Below are positions 12,670 to 25,100 of a stretch of 64,000 nucleotides of DNA, in pieces. The stretch covers positions 1 to 64,000 of the forward strand of contig JAECUM010006814.1 in NCBI GenBank assembly GCA_016617855.1. Direction: 5' to 3'. The stretch's first letter is position 1. Each line of letters opens with the position of its first letter. This DNA is from Megalonaias nervosa (taxonomy: Eukaryota; Mollusca; Bivalvia; Unionida; Unionidae). A program made the translations under genes and the position numbers. The notes under the pieces are model-generated. The model was not told where the DNA came from. It saw nothing but the letters and a program-made list of their open reading frames with translations, and ran no database searches.

Positions 12670-12900
12670 TGCATCTTGCAGCCATGGGTTGAAGTCCACA
12701 AAGAACTATAAGTTTTGTCCAAACCTTATTTAAAAAATCAAGTTCAAACTGAATTTGGCAGCCTTGGGTTCAAGCAAACACATGTGAAATATTTCTTCAA
12801 GCCTTATTAAAAAACTTAAGTTCAAACTCAATCTGGGAGCCATGTGTTCAAGCCAGAGGTGATATATTTATCCAAGCCTTATTTAAAAAGTCAACTTCAA
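12670..12900. repeat. Degenerate tandem repeat, about 80-95-base units, 3 copies
   Basis: Each copy has 'gcagcc.tgggttcaag', 'ccaagccttatttaaaaa' and 'caagttcaaactgaat'. Confidence 0.65.
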
Positions 12901-13441
12901 ATATCCATAAGAAAAATAAAAAGAATAATGAGCCTTTTGGTTTTCATATACTTGAGTGGCAACAGCTAAAAATAAAATTTACACAGATACAAATTTTGGA
13001 GATTTTCCATTATAGAAATAAAAATTTTGTTAAAATGTTAAAATAGATTAAAGTAGCATCCTTTTGGTTAAAAGACAAACTACATAACGACTTTTGAAGC
13101 TATAAAACAAAGGGGGGGGGTTGGTTTAGAGCTAAATTAATTAGTTAAAATGCAGATTAGTGTGACTGTCCCTATTACACTTCATATTCTTCAACAGATA
13201 TTAAAATAAATTTCCTTTGCATAAATCTAATGTTTTTCATGTGTTTTCTAAAAAGGGACTTGGATCATTCACTCTACCTTCATAAAAGATGTTAACATTC
13301 ACTGTTAATATTTAAAATTACATAAAAATTTAAAAAGACACTCTGAATTAAAACATTCCTTTTTAAGGTGAAAGATGGTCAGAAAATGAAGACTGGACAT
13401 TACAGCTGATGTGTACCAAACAAGCATGTTTTCCTCGTTAA

Positions 13442-13530
13442 GTGTATGTGTGATTGGATTTTTAACATAGCTTTAAAAAATTTTCAGTCATATCGCTACA
13501 GCGTCTGCAGTGTAGCAGTTTATAGTGATA
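13442..13530 (-). mobile_element. SINE family A, 3' fragment
   Basis: Only the 3' end of the family is present on the minus strand (tgtgattggatttttaacatagc through cagtttatagtgatatg). Confidence 0.7.
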
Positions 13531-14167
13531 TGATATGGTTGATAAAAATGTTGGGGGTGTCCCATCTCAACATAATGAATATTTACATTATATATTTGTT
13601 TGCTTTTGAATAAGAGTTCCTTCACTGGTTGTTTCTTCTTATCGTAATTGCTCCAAAATAATTATCAATAAAATCAAGTTTTTATCTGTTAAAGACAAAA
13701 AATAATCTTTTAAAGCCAAGAAAGTCATTCTTCCAATTTTGATTCCATAATACACTGACTGCATTATGCAGTCACAATAACTGTTTGCCACTGATAATGA
13801 GATTCACCAATAAATTCTCTTTCACTAGATGACATTAGCATAATGCATTAGTTTCAATTGGTTATCCATTCAAAAAAGGTTTGCTTATAACACTTGTACC
13901 AACTGGAGGGCAAATGTGGTGGTAATTTCTGTTAGTCTAAATAAGTGCCAGTGTCTCAACATATCTACATCATGTTGTTATCCATATCTATCCATCTTGT
14001 CCCATTAATGTCTGTCATCAACTTTCTCTCACTAACATCAGAACGAATGCACTGATCGAAACCAAATTTTATATCAGGCATTACATTACGACTTAGGTCA
14101 ATTTTGATCATGCACATTTTGGGACAAAAGTTAATGGCATTATGGACACTATTTGACTTCCAATTAC

Positions 14168-14384
14168 TTTATATGCTTGCTCGTAAGTGATGCCCAACTG
14201 CATACTGCACAGACCCAGATCTGCCAGTGTATACGGTGCAGATTGTGGTCGATGCGATTTGTTAGGAATAATCAGCAGAACAAATACAGACCTTGCTCTG
14301 TCTGCACATGATGTGATGGAAGATCAGGGTTTATGCTGCCTGCTGTTGGACTCGACCTATAAGTGTGTACATACAGTATATCAT
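14168..14384. mobile_element. MITE family M2, copy 2
   Basis: Collinear with copy 1 (cacagacccagatctgcc, tgttaggaataatcagcagaac, ctgctgttggactcgac). Terminal repeats are more decayed (tatatgcttgctcgtaagt and acctataagtgtgtacatac). Confidence 0.72.
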
Positions 14385-14570
14385 ATTTGTGGTGGAATCT
14401 GTGTTCTACAGAAATATAACTATTTGATTAAAGAATTCTTTTCATCTTCACTGAAAGAATAAAGCACCGTATATTACTAACCTATTAATAAATTCTATTT
14501 TTAGCAGAGTAAACATGGTGTAATGACACAACTAATTTGTATTTACCCTTAAGGATTAGTACATGATGGT

Positions 14571-14576
14571 TTTATT
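14571..14576 (-). terminator. Candidate polyadenylation signal AATAAA
   Basis: TTTATT on the plus strand is AATAAA on the minus strand, about 315 bases past the stop codon of the receptor gene. It lies at the edge of a SINE copy. This hexamer is frequent by chance in AT-rich DNA. Confidence 0.3.
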
Positions 14577-14812
14577 CTGTTGGTTTTACACAATTTTTCA
14601 GCACATGAATGGATATACATGGTGGCCAGTACAATTCATGGAGGAGAGAGAACCTGGGAAAACCTCAGGACAGCCACCGAACCACGGGAAGTTAGTGGCA
14701 TGCTTTCTCACATAGCCCTGCTGGCCAAGCTGAGACTTGAAGCAACATGTCTGAAGGTGACATGTCAGTGATCTGTAAAGGGAATGCCTCAGATCACTCA
14801 GCCACCCAAGTT
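14575..14812 (-). mobile_element. SINE family B
   Basis: Diverged full-length copy between the last exon and the candidate AATAAA signal of the receptor gene, so it may form part of the 3' UTR. The shared core 'atggtggccagta', 'gaacctgggaaaacc' and 'ccacgggaagttagtggca' is recognisable. Confidence 0.78.
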
Positions 14813-14890
14813 CCCTCCAAATACATGATCAGTATTTATGAATATGTACCAACAGATTTTACTTACTAGTCTATCAGAAAAAATTTTCTG

Positions 14891-16110
14891 TCAACTTTCC
14901 TGTAAATTTTGGATAGTCTGTTCTTCAAAGTCAATTCCTGACTCATCAGAATTTACACTAAGGGAGCTTGAATTGAATTCATTATGCACATCAATCTGAC
15001 CCCTACTTGGCTGCTGCAGCTCCCTGTTTAGTTCAGCATCTCCGTTTGAACATACTCCCTCATCCTCACTATGTGAGGATCTCTGATCTGATGAACTCTC
15101 ATCCACAACAGGATCTGTATCACTGAAGAAGTCATTGCCCTCTTTCTCTATTTCCTCCAAAGAACTTTTACTGTCCTGAAAACTACCATCCTTTCCACTG
15201 TCTTCAACACTTTTTGTCTCCATTTGTATGTCCTCTTTGTCTTGTAAGGAACTATATGAGTCACAAGTTTCTTCAGTGTCTAATCTGATCCTTGCAGCAC
15301 TGTCTAATTTGTTTTCCTCATGTTCCAGTACTGATGAAAGGGCCCACTTATTATACTGGACTTGATCATCATTATGTAGTGGAACATTTCTCAGATTAAT
15401 CTCTTTATCTGAGGCATTTGCTCCCACTGCATGAAAATCTTTCCTCGATGTCTTCCCTTGAACCTCATCAGAACTATTCTCTGCTGCATCAGACAGGCTA
15501 CCAGGATATACCAAGCCTTCACAAATATCTCTGAGCTTTTCCAGGTCTTCAGCTTGGTTAACTTTAAAACCAATTTTCTCGGGATCATCTTCAGAATCAG
15601 AATCCTGTCTTTGCAGTTCATTTCTGTCTCTCTCCTGAGTTGAGCTTAACAATGTTTTTGGGTCTGTTTCTTCTGACTGTTGAGGTTCTTTAACTTCAGT
15701 TTCAGATACCTGTCTTGGTTCCATTACCCTATTTTCTCGACGGTGCGAAGGCACTGAAGCCCCATCTGGTCCTCCTCGACTCTGATTGGTCATTATCTGG
15801 ATCTGAAATCCATTCCTGGTTGCCGATCTCAAACCACTTGTTCTTCTGGGCTCAGTATTTTCCATTTGTGTGTGACTTGCTATGCTTGGTGAATTGGTAC
15901 CGTAAGAAAAACTTGGGGGAACATCTTCGCAACAGCTGCTTAAAGAAGGGTTACTGGACTCGAGAAATTCATCCCTGAATGATGCACCCCCAGGACAGTG
16001 GACCACACCATAGGACATGGATATGTCAGTAGATGAGTCAGCTGACATACTATCATCGTTTTCCACTGTTACTTCATCTTGTCTCTGGCTCTGAGTTTCT
16101 TGTCTCATAG
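14891..16110 (-). CDS. Terminal exon: acidic Ser-rich cytoplasmic C-terminus
   Basis: The acceptor is tttttaag at 16111-16112, after which two bases and then MRQETQSQRQ follow. The frame is open for 405 residues to TGA at 14891-14893. The composition is strongly acidic and Ser-rich (for example SVEDSGKDGSFQDSKSS and DESSSDQRSSHSEDEG), with many casein-kinase-2-like S-x-x-E/D sites, typical of a disordered signalling tail. The only less disordered stretch is VNQAEDLEKLRDICEGLVYP. It contains STQE, another TRAF2-type match. Because the frame starts with an ATG it could be mistaken for a complete single-exon gene, but the acceptor and phase argue for a terminal exon. Confidence 0.78.
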
Positions 16111-19100
16111 CTTAAAAATGAAGGAAAAAGACACATACCAGACATGTACTCAAAAGTGTATTATTAATCGCAAAAGTCCAACAAAATTTTGATGGCATTT
16201 TCAAGAATTACATAGATCAGCTAGAATTAATGTGCTAGTGTACAATTAACAATAATACTAGTTGCAGCTTTTTTACATACCCATATTGGCCGAGCCAAGA
16301 CTCAAACCAATGCAGACATAGGTGAGATTGTAGTGTTTATTAAGGGTGAGTGCTTGATAACACTATTACAACCATGGCTCTTTAAGTGACAGTGATCTAG
16401 ACATTTGACCTTTTGACCTTAATACTGATAAGCCATCAACAAAATCTGATAACTGTACATGGTGGGGAACTCAAGTTACTGTCTGGAAACAAAAATTTGT
16501 CAATGAAGAGATCGATGGAACATTATCTCATCACAATACAATAGTCCTTCTAAGGGACTGAGAATCTACTGGCCCACAGGAATCTCTTGAATCCAAGATA
16601 AGAACATTGCTTCTTTTTAATGGCTGAGCGTTAAAACTTTCTGATATTCTTGAGCAATAAAAATATTTTCAAGATGGTGGCCATAATGGTTGTAAGATTG
16701 GCATCAATTTCATTTGGAACCAACTAGACATCATAAGAAGTCTTGTTGTGAAAATTCTGTGTTGATATGACCATCTACTCAAAAGGAGTAGCAATGACAA
16801 TATTTTCAATATGGCCAACATGGTGTCTGTATTAGATATTAAATTGGCATTATTTTGCTTTTCAGCTGAAAACTCTATTTTATGATTTTTTTTCAATTAG
16901 GAGTAACAAAAACTAAGATTTCCATGATGGTAGCCACATTGGATGTAAGGATGAAATTGACATCGAAAGAAGTCTTTTGGTGAAAACCCTAAGTCGATAT
17001 GACTTCCCATTTAGAAGGAGAAGATGGCCAAATTAGATGTCTGAGCAGCATCATTTTTATTGAGGAGAAACTTGATGCTGGGATGAATGAGATGAATGCA
17101 TATGGAAAATTTCAGCAGTAAAGTAGAGATAATAAATGTTTGCTCATGGACAGATGATGGATGATAGACAACAGGTCATCTCAAACGCTCTTTGGGTCTA
17201 TGATAAGTTGAGCTAAAAAATAAACCCCAAAAGAATTTATCTGATGCAAACCACATATTAACATTACATTTTGTTCAAGAGTGATAGTGATAACAGATTT
17301 TCAAGATGGCTGCTCTGGCAGCAATATTGGATGTCAGATTGGCACCACTTTCATTTAGAACCAACAAGACATTATAAGAAGTCTTTCATTGAAAACTCCA
17401 TATTAATATGACCATCAGTTCAGTAAAAATAAAAAGATTTTCAACATGGCCACAGTGACAGCCGTTATGGATGACTGAGTGGCACCATTTACATTTAGGA
17501 TCAACTAGACTTAACACAAGTTTTTGATGAATACCCTGAGCTGATATGACCATCTATTGAGAAAAAGCAGCAATAGCAAGACTGTCAAGATAGCTGTGGC
17601 CATATGGTGGTGGGGTGGGGTTTCAGATTGGCACCTTATTCATTTAGACCCATCCAGAGATCATAAGATGTCTTCAGGTGAAAATTCCACATTGGTATGA
17701 CTTTCTGGTCAATAACAGTAGCAATAACAACATTTTCTGGAATGGCAGCCATAATGGGGAGTCAGATTGGCACCAGTTTCATTTACGATCAACTAGACAT
17801 AAAAAACCCAATGTTTTAGTGAAACCCCATGTTCATATGAACATCCATTCAGGAATTAACAATAAGATTTTCAAGATGGCTACTGAAGTAGCCATACTGG
17901 ATGTATGAGTGATACCTTCAGATGATTGGTGTGGAGTGATACCTTCAGATGATTGGTGTGGAGTGATACCTTCAGATGATTGGTGTGCAAATCCTCCGAA
18001 TAGTTTTGGGGAAGCACTGATAACAAACCTTTGCTAACAATGAGACAGCCAAGGAAAACAGGCCGTAATATGTTTTGCCTATAAAAACCAACAAAAATTC
18101 ATATTCTGTCATGATGATGTTTCATTGTGTAAACTGAGCCTTATTTACAGGACAAAAGAAAAAACTGAATACTCACGTGGAACTACAGCTGTGGGTCGAT
18201 CTGGAATGGTGAAATATAAAATATGGAATAACATTAGAATAAATACAGTTACTAGTAGGTTCTAATCATCTTTTGATAAGGCTGCTGTGTTGTGATGCTG
18301 GCACTACTTTCATAAAAATTTTAAACATGAGTATGTAACTTACAAAAAAAAAAAAAATGCGTAAAAATATTCTAGTGCAATACCAAAGGTTAGTATCTCA
18401 AAGTTAAGCCTCATATTAACCAGCTTATTATAAAGCATGTGTTTAATGCAATCATCACAGCATCATTTACAAATAATCAGCATGCAAGATTTTATCCATA
18501 CTTGAGATGCTTTATGAAACCAGGACCTGATAAAAGTAAACAGCCTGACACGGGTAATTTCACCAAATCTGCATTTCACTTGTTTCATTTGCTGTCTGCA
18601 ATTTATTCATGTTTATTGAATGTTTTCAGCAAATTTTATGTATTTCATTTCAGACTGCTCTGGTGACCTAGTGGTTACAGCATTCGCCTCGGTTGCGGGA
18701 GGTCACGGGTTCAATCCCCATCTGTGTCATACCAAAGACTTATAAAAATGGTACTAGCAGCTGCCTTGCTAGGCGAACAGCATTAATAGGTCAGAGTTAG
18801 GACTGGTCAGAATGGTGTCAGGATAATGTGACTGGGTGGCACATGATGCTACATGTCTGCAACATGATGCCCCAGTACTAGACTTCACTATAAACTGTCA
18901 CACTGCCGACATTGTAGCAACATGACTGAATATTTTAAAGCTATGTTAAAAATCCAAATCACACACAAACAAATATTTAATTTTATTCAAATAAAAATTG
19001 TACATCTACCAGTGATGCCATTGGAACATGGTCTGACTTTTCTACCAATAACAGGAAAAACACCTCAGAAATACTACAGTACGTGCCATTGCATATATTG

Positions 19101-22100
19101 TTTACCAAATGACATCATGTCCACTTCCTACATCTTCTTCGTATCCATTATGATTTATTGATTGAGAGGGCTGAAATATTGCCAAATTTGTTTTGTTTTT
19201 AATTATGAACCAGTCAACTTCATTTTATTTAACTTGTGCAAATATTTCCGTAAAGGTATCATAATGCTTTTGACATGGTTCTGTTTGGACTTCAACATGT
19301 GACTGAGTTCTTTGACACTCTTTGGCAATTTTGCCTTTATATGCTATGTCACTCCATATTCCAAGGCTGATTTTGGAAGGAAAAGCTACAAGGTGTTCTG
19401 ATTGCAGGTGATGGTTTCATCACAACAATGCAGGTTTCATAAACAATTTTACATTGTGGATGTACTGAAAAATTGTCTGTTAGTGTCAAGAATAAAGAAT
19501 CTAATCCCAGACCATCAGACAAAATGGCTTTCATCTAAAGAAATTTAACAACTGCCTGAAATACAGGAAAATAGACTATCAAATCCATTCACAAAATACA
19601 TTCATGTTTTATTTCATTTATCAACCATTCATTCTGCATTTGCATTCTTGTTTCCTTCATACTACCATCATCATTTAATTGGCATGTATTCTGAGTTTTA
19701 TCTGCATTCATTCTGCATTCCATGTTTGTTTCACTGGTAAAATTACCCATTTCATGACCTGCACCTTTAAGATTTATTGGGTCACAGGTGAGTTAAGTGT
19801 CACTTTGACAAGATCCATTTTAGAATCTGAACCATTAAGATTTATTGGGTCACAGGTGAGTTAAGTGTCACTTTGACTAGATCCATTTTAGAATCTGAAC
19901 CATTAAGATTTATTGGGTCACAGGTGAGTTAAGTGTCACTTTGACAAGATCCATTTTAGAATCTGAACCATTAAGATTTATTGTGTCACAGGTGAGTTAA
20001 GTATCACTTTGACAAGATCCATTTTAGATTCTGTACCATTAAGATTTAATGGGTCACAGTTGAAGGTAAGCATCACTTTGATAAAATCGATTTCAGAGTC
20101 TGTACCATTAAGATTTATCGATTCATAGATGAGGGTAAGTGTCACTTTGATAAGATTCATTTCCGAATCTGTGCCATTATGATTGACTGGGTCACAGGTG
20201 AGGACAAGTGTCACTTTGATAAGATCCATTTCAGGGTCTGTAACAGTATTCATTGAGACACAGGTGAGGACAAGTGTCATTTTGATAAGATCCATTTCAG
20301 GGTCTGTAACATTAGTATTCACTGAGAGACAGGTGAGGACAAGTGTCACTTAGCAAATGGGTAAGTAACATTTCATAACAATGACGCATCACCACATGCC
20401 TGAGTCACTCAGGCCTACTGACTGGCAAACTTTTATTGAATTGAATGCAATACCATATACTTTAATAAGTACACACCTCTCACTCTGATCAAAACTTAAA
20501 TAAAATATCCATTACTATGTGTCTGTATCACAATATAACTCACAGGAAAAAATGAAGAGGCTGCTAAAACCATACCTAGACAGCTTGATTTTATTAAAAC
20601 AATCTGCTATGCACATTTGTTGACCAATTACCACTTAACTTTATTGGTTAAATGAGATCTTACATATACTTTAGTCAATCCAACCAAATGAAGCAGACAG
20701 GATGAGAAATGTGATGGCAACATGACTGTGTGCTTATTATGCTCAGCTTTAATCTAAAAAAGTTGACCGAATCTCAAATAACATTTTTTTTAAAGTGTAC
20801 ACTGCAAATATTTTATATCAAATATGGTACAATCTGATTCATAACTTTCTTTTGAAAATTTTACCACTTTAATGCAAGGTGGTTAGTTTGGTGAGTTACA
20901 TGTCAACAAATAATTTCATGAAAAAAAATGCCAATATGAAATGTTAAATTAAGAACAATTTAATGCAAAACAAAGAAATTCACCCACCAACAGTAAGTCA
21001 TGCTGCCTCTGGGTTAGACAAATTTAGTAGGTGTGGTTATGCAATAATTTACTCATAGCCAGTTTGAGACTTGTAAGATGTCCATTCAATCTGAATAAAA
21101 CGTTATTGATATTTGTGGTAAACAGGTTAATCATGGCATTTTATTACTCACATATTCACTGTCAAGAAATCTAAAATTCTAACACTTCTATGAATGTATT
21201 GTACATTCTGATGTGAATCAGTTGAGTAAAATCAAGACATAAAAGGCACTGTGATTCTCTCTGGTCTGTGTGTGACAGCTCCAAAAAGACATACTCATGT
21301 ATATGAAAAATATCTCCTCAAAAATTTACAAAATTTTGAAAGAATGTGGATAAGAATCTTGTATTTAAAGATATAATTACAGTATATCCTCTTAAGACCA
21401 AAACCTCACTAAACCAAAACCTTGTTAAACCAAAACCTAACCAAACCAAAATCCCCATAAAACTGAATCAAGGTCCTCGTGCTAAGGTTTTTCTTTTTTA
21501 ATTTCTATGAACTTTAACTCGCTAAACTGAAACTATTCTCCTCTGAAAACTGAAAGAAATGTTTGGTCCTAAATGTCAACTTTTACCCTCAAATGAACCC
21601 CAAAAAACTGAAACTCAAGTACTGCAAGTGACCAGCCAATGATTTGTAAACAGCTTGAAGAAATGAAGAGTGAAATAAAAATCAACACAACAATATTTAT
21701 GTATGTATGTACATATGTATATATGGGTTAATGGAACATCAGCACAATCTTGGCAATATAGTACCAACTAGGTGTAGGTACCCCAAAAACTGCACACACA
21801 ATGATAAAACCCCAAAAGGGTAAAAACCTTAAAATGCAAAGTCATAATTTCTGATATAAAACACATTCTTTAAAGCATCCAAGACCTTCTCAGCTGGAAT
21901 ATCAACAGAGGATGTACCCAAGGGCAAAAATGTGAATCCCAGGTCAAAAATGTGAATCCTAGGCCAAAAATGTTGTCTGTATTATAACCTCTTACAACAT
22001 ACGTGGCGTGCAGATCAGACCTTTTCAACATCCCCAAACCTGGGTTTCTGATGAGGTTAATGCATGTTTTTATTAACCTTTGTTTTCAGCTGGTATCACT

Positions 22101-25100
22101 TTCCTAAGTCAATAAAATATACCACTATATAAAATCATTTGTATCACAGGATACCTGAATTCTTTTCACTCTCTCTGCATGCACAGAGAAGAATTTATCT
22201 AGACAGCCTGAACAGCTGGGGTACCAAACAAATCTGTTTGAGATATCAGTTGTAGACATCAACAATGTATTATTGCTACACCTGTTCAGCCAAGATTTAA
22301 CAGAGTATAATCCTCTTCAAGGATATCCCTCCCCCTCCCCCCTCCGGATCATTGTAACATCTGTATTATTTTCAACAAAACAGAAAGATCATGATACTAT
22401 CTTGATTGATATAAAATATTACCATATACACATGTAACAATGAGAAAATGAAAATTCCTGAATGATTTTGTTGGATATATTTAACTATTTGATATACTGG
22501 AATAGAGATTTTCTTTTCTGGATATTTCTTTTACACAATGAATGTATATCTTTATTTACCTTTTTTATCATTCTCAATTCATCACATTATTTTTTTTTTT
22601 TCAAACTAGAGGTAGGTATTATTTAATGCTTAACTGTGCATTAGTTGAACCCGTTTTCTTGAAATTTAGCAACATGTATCAGCAATACAAGTATCAAAAA
22701 ATGTTATATTGGCAGCTGACATTGATTTTCCATGTCAGAATGTTATAAGTGACTGAAAACAGAAGATTTATATTTGTTGTTTTTTTTTAATAAAAAAAAA
22801 ACAAAATGCCATCTGAAATTTTTTTAATTAATATTTGTGGCTTTTTGGAACCATCAGTAACAACAAAGCAGTAAATTCTTTTATGAGGACTAACTTGCAT
22901 GAAAAGTAAAATGTATGGCTTGGATTCAAACTTAAGTATAATGACTACTGAGGAGGGGCAGCTGGAGCTGACCTCTGTTAATATATTTATGTTTATATTC
23001 ACTTAGGTAAGTATTATTAATTTATGTATACATGGGAAACAGAACCTACCTGTTGAGGATGATGTTGATCTGTTCAAGAAAGGTCTGATTGGTGAGCTGC
23101 TGCTAGCACTGGTTGGAGAAAGTGGATGGCCTTCTTCACTGTGTATTCTGGGTTCCTCATTTGGTATTCTGGAATCCTCACTGCATGTTCCACTTTCTTG
23201 ATTTGATGTTCTCAGATGTAAACCTCTCTTTGCACTGCTGCTGAGTGGAAGTACTCTTACAACCTCTTTTACTGGTGTTTTACCAAAATTATCATCTGTC
23301 CTCTTATCTATATCATTTGTACACACTGCTTGTGGGACTGTATTTTGTGCAACATCCTCATCCTCTGCAAAAGTTTGTGCAACGGCTGAGTTTGTGCAAC
23401 AGCTAAGCTGTCATTATCTGAAACACTATCTCTTGTATTGTTATGGCTCTATGGACTTAAACCACATAGCAGAAAAAAACCAAACCAACAAGTTTAGTAA
23501 AATTCAACAAATAATTTATTTCCCTAGAATGTACAACAAAAATTTAAAAGGAACTTACAGTATTGTGAATAAATTGCCAAACATTCCTAAAAGCTCTATC
23601 AGAAGTCCAAAAGTATAGTATTCCCAGCCAATGAATTCCAGTGTTCTGAACAAATTCCAATCTTGAATGTGATGATGTACCAATAGCCTGGAATGTGCTG
23701 ATGTACCTATAGCCTGGAATGTGCTGATGTGCTAATAGTCTTGCTGTATCACAGTGATATAATCCAGAATGTCATTAATGAAATCACAGAAATCCCATAA
23801 TAGTGATTTAGTCCAAAAGGTCAGTGAGCACTTTGTAATTCCAATTAATTTAATAAATAAATCCTCTCAAATTATAACTGAACACAACTAAAAGACTGAC
23901 TCCACTACAGATGTTAAGATAGGAATAAATAATTTATTATGTGAATTACCTTATATACAGACTGTCACCTGACTTATGACACAATGTAAATTTCCATCAA
24001 ATTCATAAAAAAGGTCAGGTCTGTTTACTTAAACTTTAGCAAACTACATGGCAATGATCAGATCGACCATGTTTTTTCCAAGGGGAAAATCAAAGTCCTG
24101 TACTCAAATCCAAGTAAACAGGTTTTAAAAAAGACATCAGTCAGTAGGCCAAAAACTCCTACCCTCAATTATGGACAAAAGTCAGTCAAACAATACAAAT
24201 TAAATTAAATGTATGTTTGTAGGGGGGGGGCTAATGACACAGCAGCACAATCCTGGTTATACATTACCAAGTATGTGTAGATACCCCCAAAATGGCACAC
24301 AAATGAAAGATAAATCTGCCAAAAAGTAAAAAAATACAAAGTAAAAAAATTGATACAAAACACATTCTTTAAAAAGTGCAAGATCTTCTCAGCTGGAACA
24401 TCAACAGAGAATGCACCCTAAGACAAAGGTGCACTCCAGGGTAAAACTGTTGTCTGCATTAGTAACCTCTTATGACACACATAGCATGCAGAATCAGACC
24501 TTTTCACCATCCCCAAATCTGTTTCTGATGAGGTTAATACATATTTTTATTAAACTTTGTTTTCAGTCAATATCCCTTTCCTAGGTCAATAAAACATACA
24601 ATATATAACATCATTTGCAGTTTTTCACTCACTCTGCACATCAGAAGGGGAAAAAGAAAGGAGCATTTATAATCGCTACCTTCATGTACATTTAAATATT
24701 AACTTATATACATGTAATAATATGAGAAAGTAAATATTCTTCAATGTTTCTGTCTGATATTTTTAATTATTTGGTGAACCAAAAATATATATTTTCTGTT
24801 CTGAACCTTGCTTTCATATAACAAGCATATATCTTCATCTAACATTTTTTATCTTTTTTTCTTCACCCCATTATTTTTCAAATTACATTTAGGTATTGTT
24901 TAATTTAATTCTATACAGTGGATAAGCAGAAGTATTTTTCTCCAAATTTATTAAAATATATCAGCAACATAACCTGGCAGCTGACAGTGATTTTCCATGT
25001 CAGAATGTTACAAGTGACTGAAAACAGATGATTTTAATTTCTTGGTTTTATTTTAACAAAATGCCATCTGTCAATCTTATTATATTTTGGGCTTTCAGAA

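Noticed and set aside
19978..20349. 123-residue minus-strand frame with repeated DLIKVTLVLTC
   Set aside because: Tandem repeat; the frame is lost in the 68-base units of the same array.
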